Assembly: GCF_034931045.1 (NCBI RefSeq)
Contig: NZ_JAYGHH010000004.1
Span: 62,001 to 126,000 of the forward strand
DNA from: Nodularia sp034931045
GTDB taxonomy: Bacteria; Cyanobacteriota; Cyanobacteriia; Cyanobacteriales; Nostocaceae
DNA length: 64,000 nucleotides
Direction: 5' to 3'
Numbering within the stretch: the stretch's first letter is position 1; the number at the start of each line of letters is the position of its first letter. Shown here in pieces: positions 17,740 to 26,067 of the stretch. The translations under genes and the position numbers were made by a program. The notes under the pieces are model-generated. The model was not told where the DNA came from. It ran no database searches and worked only from the letters and a program-made list of their open reading frames with translations.

Positions 17740-17780
17740 CGGGGATGACTAATGACCAAGTAATGAAGTAACTAGTTTCA

Positions 17781-17848
17781 TACTCAGCACTCAATACTCA
17801 GCACTCAGCACTCAGCACTCAGCACTCAGCACTCAATACTCAGCACTC
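17781..17848. repeat. Tandem heptamer repeat TCAGCAC (long array)
   Basis: About nine units, mainly TCAGCAC with TCAATAC variants; this is the reverse complement of the GTGCTGA family. It abuts the 3' end of gap2 (minus strand). It is one of the longest heptamer arrays in the window. Confidence 0.9.
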
Positions 17849-17850
17849 TT

Positions 17851-18864
17851 CTAAGCCCACTTTGTGGCTACTAGTTCTGCCAAATCTAGAACTCGTTGGC
17901 TGTAACCCCACTCATTGTCATACCAAGCCATAACTTTCACTAAGTCATTGCCCATGACAATGGTTAAGCTGGAGTCGATAATTGAAGAAGCGTCAGTACC
18001 TTGATAATCGGAAGATACCAATTGTAGTTCGCTGTAGTCCAAAATGCCTTTGAGCGATCCTTCTGAGGCATCTTTGAGCGCTTGATTAACTTCTTCAGTA
18101 ATAGTACGCTTCTCAACTTGAACTACGAAATCTACCATTGAAACGTTCGGAGTAGGCACGCGTAAAGCCACACCATTCAGCTTACCTTTCAGGTCTGGGA
18201 TTACCAGCGCTACTGCTTTTGCCGCACCGGTGGAGGTGGGAACAATGTTAATAGCTGCTGCCCGCGCCCGTCGCAAATCCCGATGAGAAGCATCTAGTAA
18301 ACGCTGATCCCCAGTGTAGCTGTGAGTGGTGGTCATCGTGCCTTTGATGATCCCGAATTTATCGTTCAACACCTTAGCGATAGGAGCCAAGCAGTTAGTA
18401 GTACAGCTGGCGTTACTAATGACGTGGTGCTGGTTATGGTCATAGTCGTGATGATTCACCCCCATCACAAAAGTACCATCCTCGTTTTTACCGGGAGCAG
18501 TGATGAGAACCTTTTTGGCTCCAGCATTGATATGCTTCTGTGCGCCATCCCGACTGGTAAATACACCTGTTGATTCAATAATCAGGTCAATTTCCCACTC
18601 TTTCCAGGGCAAGTTTTCGGGGTTGCGATCCGATACGCATTTGATGGTCTTACCATTCACAATGATTGAATTATCATCGGCCGTAATGTCAACATTCTTT
18701 AACTTCCCAAGCATGGAGTCATACTTTAGGAGGTGTGCATTAGTTCTAGGGTCTGATGTGTCGTTAATAGCTATCAGATCAATGTTGCTATTTTCCCTGC
18801 CTACCCAGCAGCGTGCAAAGTTACGTCCAATACGCCCAAAACCGTTGATTGCGACTCTAATCAC
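17851..18864 (-). CDS. gap2: Glyceraldehyde-3-phosphate dehydrogenase, photosynthetic type (Gap2)
   Basis: Cyanobacterial Gap2 works in the Calvin cycle, reducing 1,3-bisphosphoglycerate with NADPH or NADH. The 337-residue sequence has INGFGRIGRNFARCW, NDTSDPRTNAHLLKYDSMLG and the catalytic SNASCTTNCLAP (C154). It also has HSYTGDQRLLDASHRDLRRARAAA, which is the Gap2/GapA signature, and WYDNEWGYSQRVLDLA near the end. The start is a GTG at 18864 giving the canonical N-terminus. It is complete and lacks the GapB C-terminal extension. Confidence 0.96.
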   Translation of the reverse strand: MIRVAINGFGRIGRNFARCWVGRENSNIDLIAINDTSDPRTNAHLLKYDSMLGKLKNVDITADDNSIIVNGKTIKCVSDRNPENLPWKEWEIDLIIESTGVFTSRDGAQKHINAGAKKVLITAPGKNEDGTFVMGVNHHDYDHNQHHVISNASCTTNCLAPIAKVLNDKFGIIKGTMTTTHSYTGDQRLLDASHRDLRRARAAAINIVPTSTGAAKAVALVIPDLKGKLNGVALRVPTPNVSMVDFVVQVEKRTITEEVNQALKDASEGSLKGILDYSELQLVSSDYQGTDASSIIDSSLTIVMGNDLVKVMAWYDNEWGYSQRVLDLAELVATKWA

Positions 18865-18981
18865 AGTGTCTTACCCTCTGTATTTATGCCTATAAATTGA
18901 TATCTTTGAACCCAATCATATCGCAAAGGGGAGGGGTATTAATAACCATAAACTGTTTGATCAATAAAAAAAACACATACT

Positions 18982-19608
18982 TTATTCAGATTTACCTGAG
19001 TAAAGGCTGTGAGTCGTGATGTAGGATCTGACCAATTCTGGGACTAAATAGCGAATTGACTGGCGATCGCGGCAAAGTTGACGAATTAGACTTGATGAAA
19101 TTCCAACTAAAGGTATATTCAATAATTGCCAGTGAATAGTCAGCGACTGCTCTGTTAGTTGTTGCTCCACCTGCTTGCAGATTTGCTCACTTTGAGCTAT
19201 AGTCTCACCACCTAGCAGTCGGGGTGCGATCAACCAATCACACATTTGTGCTACTTCGTGTCCACGGTACCAACGGGGTAAGGTGCTAAATGTATCTAAA
19301 CCCACAATCGAGTACCAGTGAGTATTTGCATAACAACTAGATAAGTCCATCAAAGTATTGATGGCATAGGAAGTCCCAGAGCGTTTTGTCTCTACTAGGG
19401 AGACATTAAATGCTGAGTTTTCTCTTGTTGCTAATTTCAGCATTTTCCAACGATGTTCAAACACAACTGCTTTTTTATGCGGAGGATTTAGTGATGGCAC
19501 CCAAATAACCTTTTCCAGAGGTACTTGCGACAAAGCTGTTTGGGCTACGAGTAAATGTCCCCAATGAACTGGATCAAATGTGCCACCAAAGATACCAATT
19601 TGCTGCAT
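18982..19608 (-). CDS. nadD: Nicotinate-nucleotide adenylyltransferase
   Basis: Transfers AMP from ATP to nicotinate mononucleotide in NAD synthesis. The 208-residue protein shows the nucleotidyltransferase motif GGTFDPVHWGH at residues 8-18, NPPHKK, GLDTFSTLPRW in the middle, and the C-terminal ISSSLIRQL motif near residue 170. ATG 19608 gives MQQIGIFGGTFDP. It lies 117 bases upstream of gap2 on the same strand and could be co-transcribed. Confidence 0.93.
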   Translation of the reverse strand: MQQIGIFGGTFDPVHWGHLLVAQTALSQVPLEKVIWVPSLNPPHKKAVVFEHRWKMLKLATRENSAFNVSLVETKRSGTSYAINTLMDLSSCYANTHWYSIVGLDTFSTLPRWYRGHEVAQMCDWLIAPRLLGGETIAQSEQICKQVEQQLTEQSLTIHWQLLNIPLVGISSSLIRQLCRDRQSIRYLVPELVRSYITTHSLYSGKSE

Positions 19609-20020
19609 TTGGTCATACCTAAACTTGACTCAATTCCTCAAAACCTTAATACAAATATACTATCGCGCTCAATTCACGGTGTAGAGACGTTTCAGGCAAC
19701 AGTTCTAGATTTTTCAAGCAGTTTCACTACCAATGTATTACTGTAGCCAACACTAGTAAGGAATTTATAAAGATGTATTTGAAACTACCAGATTTTCTGT
19801 CCCGATGCGGCCAAAACTTCCAGAATAATCTTTATAACAGTTTGGAAATAGCAAAAACCTCCAACAAAGGTAAAATCATTCTCAATCAGCAAAACAACAG
19901 AGGAAAATAATCTCAACATCAGGTATAAACAAGATGCAAGGGCAGTTACGGTAAAAATCAAATTCCTGTTATGATACGCGTGTCATTTGTGATTATGGTG
20001 TGGTGTAAGAGGACTAATCA
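19609..20020. other. Intergenic region nadD-murC
   Basis: About 410 bases between divergent genes. I see GTAGAGACGTTTC near 19680, an element shared with the thiL 3' region, and a TATGAT box at 19970-19975 that could be the -10 of a murC promoter. AGAGGA precedes the murC ATG. No gene is supported. Confidence 0.45.
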
Positions 20021-21484
20021 ATGAGTAATTATGTAGATTTTCATGGCAGACCATTTCATTTCATTGGTATTGGTGGCATAGGTATGTCTGCCCTAGCATA
20101 CGTTTTGGCAAAGCGTCAAATACCAGTATCAGGTTCTGACCTTCGCCCCAGTCATATTACCCGCAAGTTGGAGTCCATAGGCACCAATATTTTTGGTAGA
20201 CAAGAGGCCAGTAATCTGGAATTCTTTCGATCAAGTGAATCAAGTAATCGAGTATTATTAACCTCAGAAGAAATATTAGCTACGAATAGCAAGTCAACCT
20301 TGCCTCAAGTTGTTTGTTCAACAGCAATTAATGCCAATAATTTGGAATACAAAGCAGCACTAGAATTAGGATGTCCAATTTTACATCGTTCAGATGTACT
20401 AGCTGCCTTGATTTCAGATTACTATAGCATTGCAGTTGCCGGCACTCATGGTAAAACTACTACCAGTAGCATGATTGGCAATATGCTGTTATCAGCTGGT
20501 TTAGACCCCACAATTATTGTCGGTGGCGAAGTTGATGCTTGGGAAGGAAATGCTCGATTAGGGCAAAGCAAGTATCTGGTAGCTGAGGCCGATGAATCTG
20601 ATGGTTCTCTGGTAAAACACGCCCCAACAATTGGCATTATTACTAATATTGAACTCGATCATCCTGACCACTACGACACATTAGAAGAAGTAGTTAAAAT
20701 CTTCCAAAAATTCGCTGATGGTTGTCAGACTCTCATAGGTTGTATTGATTGTGACACAGTGCGCGAACGCTTCAAACCCACAATTACTTACAGCCTCAAC
20801 CCAGAGACAAATGCTGATTATACCGCTACTAATATTGAATATCGCGCTGATGGTAGCACAGCCCTAGTTTGGGAAAAAGGCAAACCATTGGGAGTATTGA
20901 AATTGCGGTTGCTGAGTCGGCATAATTTGAGCAATGCTCTTTCAGCAGTAGCTGTTGGTCGAGCCTTGGGTTTAGAATTCGGAGCCATTGCCAAGGGTAT
21001 TGCCAGCTTTGAAGGAGCCAGACGACGCTTCGAGTTTCGGGGAGAAGTTAGCGGTATTACCTTCATCGATGATTATGCCCATCACCCCAGTGAAATTCGC
21101 GCTACTCTTGCGGCTGCACGCCTCCAAGCCAGACCAGAACAAAGAGTAGTGGCCGTTTTCCAACCCCACCGCTATAGTCGCACATTGACCTTTTTGAAAG
21201 AATTTGCCGAGTCATTTACTCATGCTGATTTAGTGGTATTGACAGACATTTACAGTGCTGGTGAACCCAATTTAGGGCAAATTAATGGTGAGCGACTGGC
21301 CACAGAAATAGCCAAACTACACCCACAAGTACTTTATCAACCAAATCTGCTCTTAATGAGTGGGTTTTTGCAGCAAACACTGCGTCCGGGAGATTTAGTC
21401 CTATTTCTCGGTGCTGGGAATTTAAATCAGGTGATTCCTGAAATAATTCATACTCTTTGCGAACCTGCTGTAGCCACATCCTAA
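20021..21484 (+). CDS. murC: UDP-N-acetylmuramate-L-alanine ligase
   Basis: ATP-dependent ligase that adds L-alanine to UDP-MurNAc in peptidoglycan synthesis. Its 487 residues contain the N-terminal UDP-binding domain (FHFIGIGGIGMSALAYVL), the central ATPase domain with GTHGKTTTSSM near residue 143, EADESDGSLVKHAP and NIELDHPDHY, and the C-terminal domain with FIDDYAHHPSEI and VFQPHRYSRTL. ATG 20021 follows an AGAGGA site. It heads a murC-murB-ybaB series on the plus strand. Confidence 0.97.
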   Translation: MSNYVDFHGRPFHFIGIGGIGMSALAYVLAKRQIPVSGSDLRPSHITRKLESIGTNIFGRQEASNLEFFRSSESSNRVLLTSEEILATNSKSTLPQVVCSTAINANNLEYKAALELGCPILHRSDVLAALISDYYSIAVAGTHGKTTTSSMIGNMLLSAGLDPTIIVGGEVDAWEGNARLGQSKYLVAEADESDGSLVKHAPTIGIITNIELDHPDHYDTLEEVVKIFQKFADGCQTLIGCIDCDTVRERFKPTITYSLNPETNADYTATNIEYRADGSTALVWEKGKPLGVLKLRLLSRHNLSNALSAVAVGRALGLEFGAIAKGIASFEGARRRFEFRGEVSGITFIDDYAHHPSEIRATLAAARLQARPEQRVVAVFQPHRYSRTLTFLKEFAESFTHADLVVLTDIYSAGEPNLGQINGERLATEIAKLHPQVLYQPNLLLMSGFLQQTLRPGDLVLFLGAGNLNQVIPEIIHTLCEPAVATS

Positions 21485-21590
21485 GTGTGGAAAAAATGGC
21501 AGTTTCCCTCTAGCAAGGATTCTATCGATTGATACTATTGCTGTATTTTTACGGCAGTTAAAAGTAAAAATTTCACAAATTTACGTAAAA

Positions 21591-22613
21591 ATGAAAATTT
21601 CCCAGGCAGCTGGAAATGTCTGCACCATTTTTGCTTCAAATACACAGAAGCAGGAAACTGAAGATTCAAGTAATAGTAAAATAATTTACTTAAAAGGGAC
21701 AGATTGTGTGATCAAGTCACAAGCTTCCTTATCTGCATTTACTTCTTATAGAGTTGGGGGAGCTGCGGAATGGTACGTTGCTCCTCGGAATTTAGAAGCA
21801 CTGCAAGCCAGCGTTGAATATGCAAAAGAACATGGATTACCTGTAACAACATTAGGTGCAGGTTCTAATCTGTTAGTAAGCGATCGCGGATTACCAGGCT
21901 TAGTAATTTCTACTCGTCATCTGCGTCATAGCTACTTTGATCCCCAAACAGGTCAATTAACAGTAGCAGCCGGGGAATCAATTCCCAGTTTGGCATGGGA
22001 AGCAGCAAAATTAGGTTGGCAAGGATTAGAGTGGGCTGTGGGTATCCCCGGAACTGTTGGGGGTGCTGTAGTCATGAATGCGGGGGCGCATAATAGCTGT
22101 ATCGCAGATATGTTAGTTAGCGCCGAGGTACTTTCGCCCGATGGAACAATAGAAACTCTCACCCCAGCCCAGATAGGTTACAGCTATCGCTCTTCATCAC
22201 TGCAAAGTAGCGAATCTCCAACAGAGCGGCGTTGCCAACGCATTGTCACCCAAGCCACCTTGCAACTCCAACCAGGTACTGATCCAGCCTTAGTTTTAGC
22301 AGTAACCAAGCAACATAAACAACATCGACTAACTACCCAGCCTTACAATTTCCCTAGCTGTGGCAGCGTATTCCGCAATCCCACACCTTATGCGGCTGGA
22401 TGGTTAATTGAACAAACAGGTTTAAAAGGCTACCAAATTGGCGGAGCGCAAGTAGCATTATTACACGCTAATTTTATCGTCAATCGTGGCGGAGCTAAGG
22501 CCAGCGATATTTTTGCTCTCATTCGTCATATCCAACAGCAAGTAAAAGAACATTGGTCAATTTGCTTACAGCCAGAAGTAAAAATGATTGGTGAGTTTCA
22601 GGCGGCTGGCTAA
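21591..22613 (+). CDS. murB: UDP-N-acetylenolpyruvoylglucosamine reductase
   Basis: FAD-dependent reductase that turns enolpyruvyl-UDP-GlcNAc into UDP-MurNAc. The 340-residue protein is a type II-like MurB with a 40-residue N-terminal extension. Motifs are TSYRVGGAAEWYVAP, TLGAGSNLLVSDRGLPGLVI, the FAD site GIPGTVGGAVVMNAGAH, the serine motif PSCGSVFRNP, and the final conserved LQPEVKMIG glutamate. The true start may be later than ATG 21591, since the first 35 residues are poorly conserved in the family. It lies 106 bases after murC. Confidence 0.95.
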   Translation: MKISQAAGNVCTIFASNTQKQETEDSSNSKIIYLKGTDCVIKSQASLSAFTSYRVGGAAEWYVAPRNLEALQASVEYAKEHGLPVTTLGAGSNLLVSDRGLPGLVISTRHLRHSYFDPQTGQLTVAAGESIPSLAWEAAKLGWQGLEWAVGIPGTVGGAVVMNAGAHNSCIADMLVSAEVLSPDGTIETLTPAQIGYSYRSSSLQSSESPTERRCQRIVTQATLQLQPGTDPALVLAVTKQHKQHRLTTQPYNFPSCGSVFRNPTPYAAGWLIEQTGLKGYQIGGAQVALLHANFIVNRGGAKASDIFALIRHIQQQVKEHWSICLQPEVKMIGEFQAAG

Positions 22614-22620
22614 AGTGGGG

Positions 22621-22725
22621 AGTTAAGAGGCAGGGGAGCAGGAAGCAGGGAGCAAGGGGGAGTGAGAAATTACTTTAAACCTCCGGTTACTTAAAAACCG
22701 CTCCTCCTGCCTTTTCCCGATACCC
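22621..22725. repeat. Dispersed repeat (~105 bp) after murB, copy 1
   Basis: A purine-rich block of AGCAGGG-like heptamers is followed by GAGAAATTACTTTAAAC, then GTTACTTAA and AACCGCT. The same arrangement occurs at 53892-54000 after pyrR, with GAAGCAGGGAGCAAGGGGGA and AGAAATTACTTTAAAC identical. Both copies lie just past a stop codon. Confidence 0.7.
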
Positions 22726-22819
22726 AGCATTAATTATTGGTAATCAAAGAGGTAAATTGCCTACCGCATCTATAATTGAATTTGATTTTGTTATTTAACG
22801 TACACTTGGACAATTAATT

Positions 22820-23167
22820 ATGACAGGCAAAGGACAGGGATTCGGTTTTGGTTTGGGCAAAATGAGAGAACTCGCGGACGCTTTCAAAAAGGCGCAGCAA
22901 GTTCAAGAAGGCGCTAAACAGCTTCAAGAAGAATTGGAGCAAATGGAAATCCAGGGAGAATCCGGTGGTGGACTGGTTAAAGTCATTGTTAGTGGGAACC
23001 AAGAACCTAAGCGGGTGGAAATTGCCCCAGAAGCTCTAGAACAAGGAGCAGAATTACTTTCTGATCTCGTGACTGTAGCAATGAAAGATGCCTACAACAA
23101 GTCCACTGCCACAATGCGAGAACGGATGGAAGACTTGACCAGTGGTTTGGAACTACCTGGATTTTAG
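22820..23167 (+). CDS. YbaB/EbfC family nucleoid-associated protein
   Basis: A 115-residue DNA-binding protein of the YbaB/EbfC family, small dimeric proteins that coat the nucleoid. It shows a Gly-rich N-terminus (MTGKGQGFGFGLGKMREL), a Gln/Glu-rich helix (KKAQQVQEGAKQLQEELEQMEI), the GLVKVIVSGNQEPKRVEIAPEAL strand region and a C-terminal helix ending in SGLELPGF. Length is normal. Its place after murC-murB is common in cyanobacteria. Confidence 0.92.
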   Translation: MTGKGQGFGFGLGKMRELADAFKKAQQVQEGAKQLQEELEQMEIQGESGGGLVKVIVSGNQEPKRVEIAPEALEQGAELLSDLVTVAMKDAYNKSTATMRERMEDLTSGLELPGF

Positions 23168-23199
23168 TCACTAGTCATTAGTCATTAGTCATTAGTCAT
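23166..23199. repeat. Tandem heptamer repeat TAGTCAT
   Basis: About four and a half TAGTCAT units starting at the ybaB stop codon, which is itself part of the array. Confidence 0.85.
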
Positions 23200-23258
23200 A
23201 AACCATTAGACTGATGACTGTGGACTTTTGAACCAGTATCAATATCAAGTAAATATTT

Positions 23259-23735
23259 ATGCCTTACAAGTTGCTGTTTGTCTGTTTGGGGAACATCTGC
23301 CGTTCACCATCGGCAGAAAACATTATGAATCATCTCATCGACAAAGCGGGCTTAAGCGATGGTATACTCTGTGATTCTGCTGGTACATCTAGTTATCACA
23401 TTGGTAGCCCACCAGACCGACGCATGAGTAATGCTGCTACTGCAAAGTTGGGAATTAAACTGCTTGGTCAAGCTCGGCAATTGCAAAAATTAGACTTTCA
23501 GGACTTTGATATGATCTTGGCAATGGATCAAGCGAATTATGATCATATAATTGCTCTTGATGGAACTGGGCAGTATCATCACAAAGTTTACTTAATGTGT
23601 AGTTTTTGCTCTCGTCATTCCCTCAAGGAAGTTCCAGACCCTTACTATGGCGGAGTAGAGGGTTTTAATCAGGTAATAGATTTACTTGTGGATGCTTGTG
23701 AAGGTCTACTGCAACACGTTAGGGGAAAGTGCTGA
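23259..23735 (+). CDS. Low-molecular-weight protein-tyrosine phosphatase
   Basis: A 158-residue cytoplasmic phosphatase. The active-site P-loop C(X)5R is CLGNICRS at residues 9-16 (C9 nucleophile, R15), and the general-acid loop is VPDPYYGG near residue 128. In bacteria such enzymes often reverse tyrosine phosphorylation of polysaccharide kinases; here the Wzc-like protein lies 16 kb away, so any link is speculative. ATG 23259 gives the normal N-terminus. Confidence 0.94.
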   Translation: MPYKLLFVCLGNICRSPSAENIMNHLIDKAGLSDGILCDSAGTSSYHIGSPPDRRMSNAATAKLGIKLLGQARQLQKLDFQDFDMILAMDQANYDHIIALDGTGQYHHKVYLMCSFCSRHSLKEVPDPYYGGVEGFNQVIDLLVDACEGLLQHVRGKC

Positions 23736-23743
23736 GTGAAAAG

Positions 23744-23780
23744 AGTGCTGAGTGCTGAGTGCTGAGTGCTGAGTGGGGAG
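23744..23780. repeat. Tandem heptamer repeat GTGCTGA
   Basis: Several GTGCTGA units in the 50-base convergent gap between the phosphatase and the response regulator gene. Confidence 0.85.
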
Positions 23781-23786
23781 TAAAAG

Positions 23787-24470
23787 CTATTCCACTAATC
23801 CGTGCTTGATGGCAAAACGCACCAGTTCAGCTCGGTTGCTGGTGGCGGTTTTTCTCAATAAACTACTCACATACTTTTCTACTGTTCTCGGACTTAAGTG
23901 CAGTTGATTGCCCATATCAGCATTAGAAAAACCATGAGTCAAAAGTTCTAGAACTTCTTGTTCTCTGGGTGTCAGGGATGCTAACAGATGGGACTGCTGA
24001 ATATTAGTGCGTAGAGAATTTGGGATTTCCGCCTCTCTTGTGGGTGCGAAACTGCCCAAATTTTCTTTATGAGAAAAGCGGTACTCAGATTGAATAATTT
24101 GCGATCGCTCTAGAAGATTACGAATTGCTGCTGCTAACTCCTCTAGTTCAAAAGGCTTAGGCAAGTACAAATCGCACCCCGATTGGTATCCTAGAATTCT
24201 TTCTTGGGTTTTTGTGCGGGCTGTTAACAAAATTACAGGTAATAGCCGGAATGCTGGTTGTTGGCGAACCCTACGCACCAGTTCATAGCCGTTCATTCGT
24301 GGCATAATAATATCGGTAACGATCAAATCAGGATGGTAATTATCTACCATTGCCAAAGCTTCTTGACCGTCATTTGCCATGACTACAGAGTAGCCAGACA
24401 GTTCAAGATAATCACTAATAGACAAACGAGTTCCCAGGTCATCATCCACAACAAGAATAGTCAAGGGCAT
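23787..24470 (-). CDS. NarL/LuxR-family response regulator (Ycf29-like)
   Basis: A 227-residue DNA-binding response regulator. The receiver domain (about 1-120) has DDD near the start, the phospho-acceptor aspartate in DLIVTDIIMPRMNG, and LTAR...KP (YLPKPFELEEL). The C-terminal LuxR helix-turn-helix is ASLTPREQEVLELLTHGFSNADMGNQLHLSPRTVEKYVSSLLRK. It resembles Ycf29 of algal plastids, but the assignment is by overall impression only. The start is ATG 24470 rather than a TTG six bases upstream. No cognate kinase is adjacent. Confidence 0.88.
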   Translation of the reverse strand: MPLTILVVDDDLGTRLSISDYLELSGYSVVMANDGQEALAMVDNYHPDLIVTDIIMPRMNGYELVRRVRQQPAFRLLPVILLTARTKTQERILGYQSGCDLYLPKPFELEELAAAIRNLLERSQIIQSEYRFSHKENLGSFAPTREAEIPNSLRTNIQQSHLLASLTPREQEVLELLTHGFSNADMGNQLHLSPRTVEKYVSSLLRKTATSNRAELVRFAIKHGLVE

Positions 24471-24993
24471 GGACAATACACCCCTAGCATTTTTTTACTC
24501 AGAAATTTATTTGTACAAGCTACAACAGTAAACACAGGCAGAAATAGTGTCCTTATTTTTCATACTATGACAGGATTACCAGCCAATGACTGCCTGAAGA
24601 TTGATTTATAAAGAGAAAATTAAATTATGAAAATATTTTACAAACATTAACACATTTTGATGTTTAATGCCAAAAAACTACATTTAGCTTTTTTATTCTT
24701 AACAATAAACCCATCATATACAAAAAATATTCATCTTCATGTAAATTAATATTGAACTTGGCATCATTTTTTTGCCACTTTAGTCCTTGAGAAAAGCTAA
24801 ATTAAAAGAATATAGGATAAAGCTAATAGAGGTCTAATGTTTTCTGATCAATTTACCAGATAGCCAATCAATTTTGGATTGGCCTCAACAACCAGGGTAC
24901 GAGACTTGGTGATTTTGGATTTCAATCTAAAATTTAAAATTGGCATAGCCCCAAAATTTTTGCAGCACAATTAAAGCACACAAATTTTTTTCA
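24471..24993. other. Intergenic region response regulator-smpB
   Basis: About 520 very AT-rich bases between divergent genes, with no convincing gene, repeat or RNA. It presumably carries both promoters. Confidence 0.5.
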
Positions 24994-25461
24994 ATGAGCG
25001 AAAAGAGTCAAAGTTACAAAGTTATTAGTGACAACCGTCAAGCCCGTTATTTGTATGAAATTTTAGAAACCTTTGAAGCGGGAGTGGAGTTAGTCGGAAC
25101 AGAAGTCAAATCGATTCGCGCCGGGAGAGTTAATCTTCAAGACGGTTATGCATTGATTCGCAATGGCGAAGCATGGTTGATCAACGTTCATATCTCTCCT
25201 TACAATGCTAGTGGTCAATATTTTAATCATGAACCGCGTCGCACGCGCAAACTATTGCTACATAGCCGAGAAATTCGTAAATTAATTGGCAAGGTGGAAC
25301 AGGAGGGTTTAACACTAGTACCTTTAAAAATGTACCTCAAACGAGGGTGGGTAAAAGTGAGTATAGCCCTTGGTAAAGGTAAAAAACTCCATGACAAACG
25401 TGAATCCCTGAAACGACGGCAAGATCAGCGTGATATACAACGGGCGATGAAAAATTATTAA
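24994..25461 (+). CDS. smpB: SsrA-binding protein SmpB
   Basis: Binds tmRNA and delivers it to stalled ribosomes for trans-translation. The 155-residue protein shows the conserved NRQARYLYEILETFEAGVELVGTEVKSIRAGRVNLQDGYA, HISPYNASGQYFNHEPRRTRKLLLH and the C-terminal basic tail KGKKLHDKRESLKRRQDQRDIQRAMK. ATG 24994 gives the normal N-terminus. The tmRNA gene itself is not in this window. Confidence 0.97.
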   Translation: MSEKSQSYKVISDNRQARYLYEILETFEAGVELVGTEVKSIRAGRVNLQDGYALIRNGEAWLINVHISPYNASGQYFNHEPRRTRKLLLHSREIRKLIGKVEQEGLTLVPLKMYLKRGWVKVSIALGKGKKLHDKRESLKRRQDQRDIQRAMKNY

Positions 25462-25632
25462 GCTTGAAATATCTCACAATTCCTACACTGGAGTGCATAG
25501 AAATGGAAGGTATGTTGTATATCTTCAGTGTGAGTTTAGAGAAAGCCTAGTTTATAGCCGCAGATTGATTTGATTAGTGATGGGACTCGATACAGTGGTG
25601 AATGATATTGGAAGGGACGAGAGATTTTCACC

Positions 25633-25908
25633 ATGACACGTAATTTCACCACAGCAGTTGGTGCTGGCTTTCTCACTTTAAGTATGGCGATGTTGCCTTT
25701 AACTCTACCGGTAAATGCTCAAGTTACTGACCCCAGAGTTGAAACTACACCGAGAACTACGGTTTACGAACGCCGAGATGCTGATTGGGGTTGGTTAGGA
25801 TTAATCGGTTTATTTGGTTTAGCTGGTTTAGCTGGTAGAAAACGTGGCGATGAACATACTGCTTATCGCGAGCCGAGTACTACTGGAAGTACAACCTACA
25901 GAGACTAA
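25633..25908 (+). CDS. Small WGxxGxxG-type exported membrane protein
   Basis: A 91-residue protein with a signal peptide (MTRNFTTAVGAGFLTLSMAMLPLTLPVNAQ), a short Thr/Arg spacer, and a C-terminal WGWLGLIGLFGLAGLAGRKR, the WGxxGxxG motif with a Gly/Leu helix and a basic end. This looks like a sorting or anchoring signal, similar in layout to PEP-CTERM and related tails. A Thr-rich tail follows the Arg cluster, which is unusual for a processed C-terminal signal. The function is unknown. Confidence 0.8.
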   Translation: MTRNFTTAVGAGFLTLSMAMLPLTLPVNAQVTDPRVETTPRTTVYERRDADWGWLGLIGLFGLAGLAGRKRGDEHTAYREPSTTGSTTYRD

Positions 25909-25972
25909 CCTATTCAATATTAATTTTGAGGATAACTCAAAAGTCATAAAGAGCTATACCACGCTAAGTTAA

Positions 25973-26050
25973 CAGAATTCAGAATGACCGACAAAAGTCG
26001 ATTAAACCTTCAGGAGCTAGAAATCCACCCATTCTGGCTCCTGAATTCTG
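25973..26050. terminator. Nested inverted repeats, likely bidirectional terminator
   Basis: An outer perfect 10-bp repeat (CAGAATTCAG 25973-25982, CTGAATTCTG 26041-26050) encloses an inner near-perfect stem (AGGAGCTAGAA and TTCTGGCTCCT, 26012-26042). It lies between two convergent genes. There is no strong T-run on either strand. Confidence 0.5.
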
Positions 26051-26067
26051 CTGTTGGTTAATTGTAT

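Noticed and set aside
17781..17848. Possible CRISPR array
   Set aside because: The units are uninterrupted 7-base tandem repeats without spacers, and no cas gene is nearby. The same applies to the other heptamer arrays.
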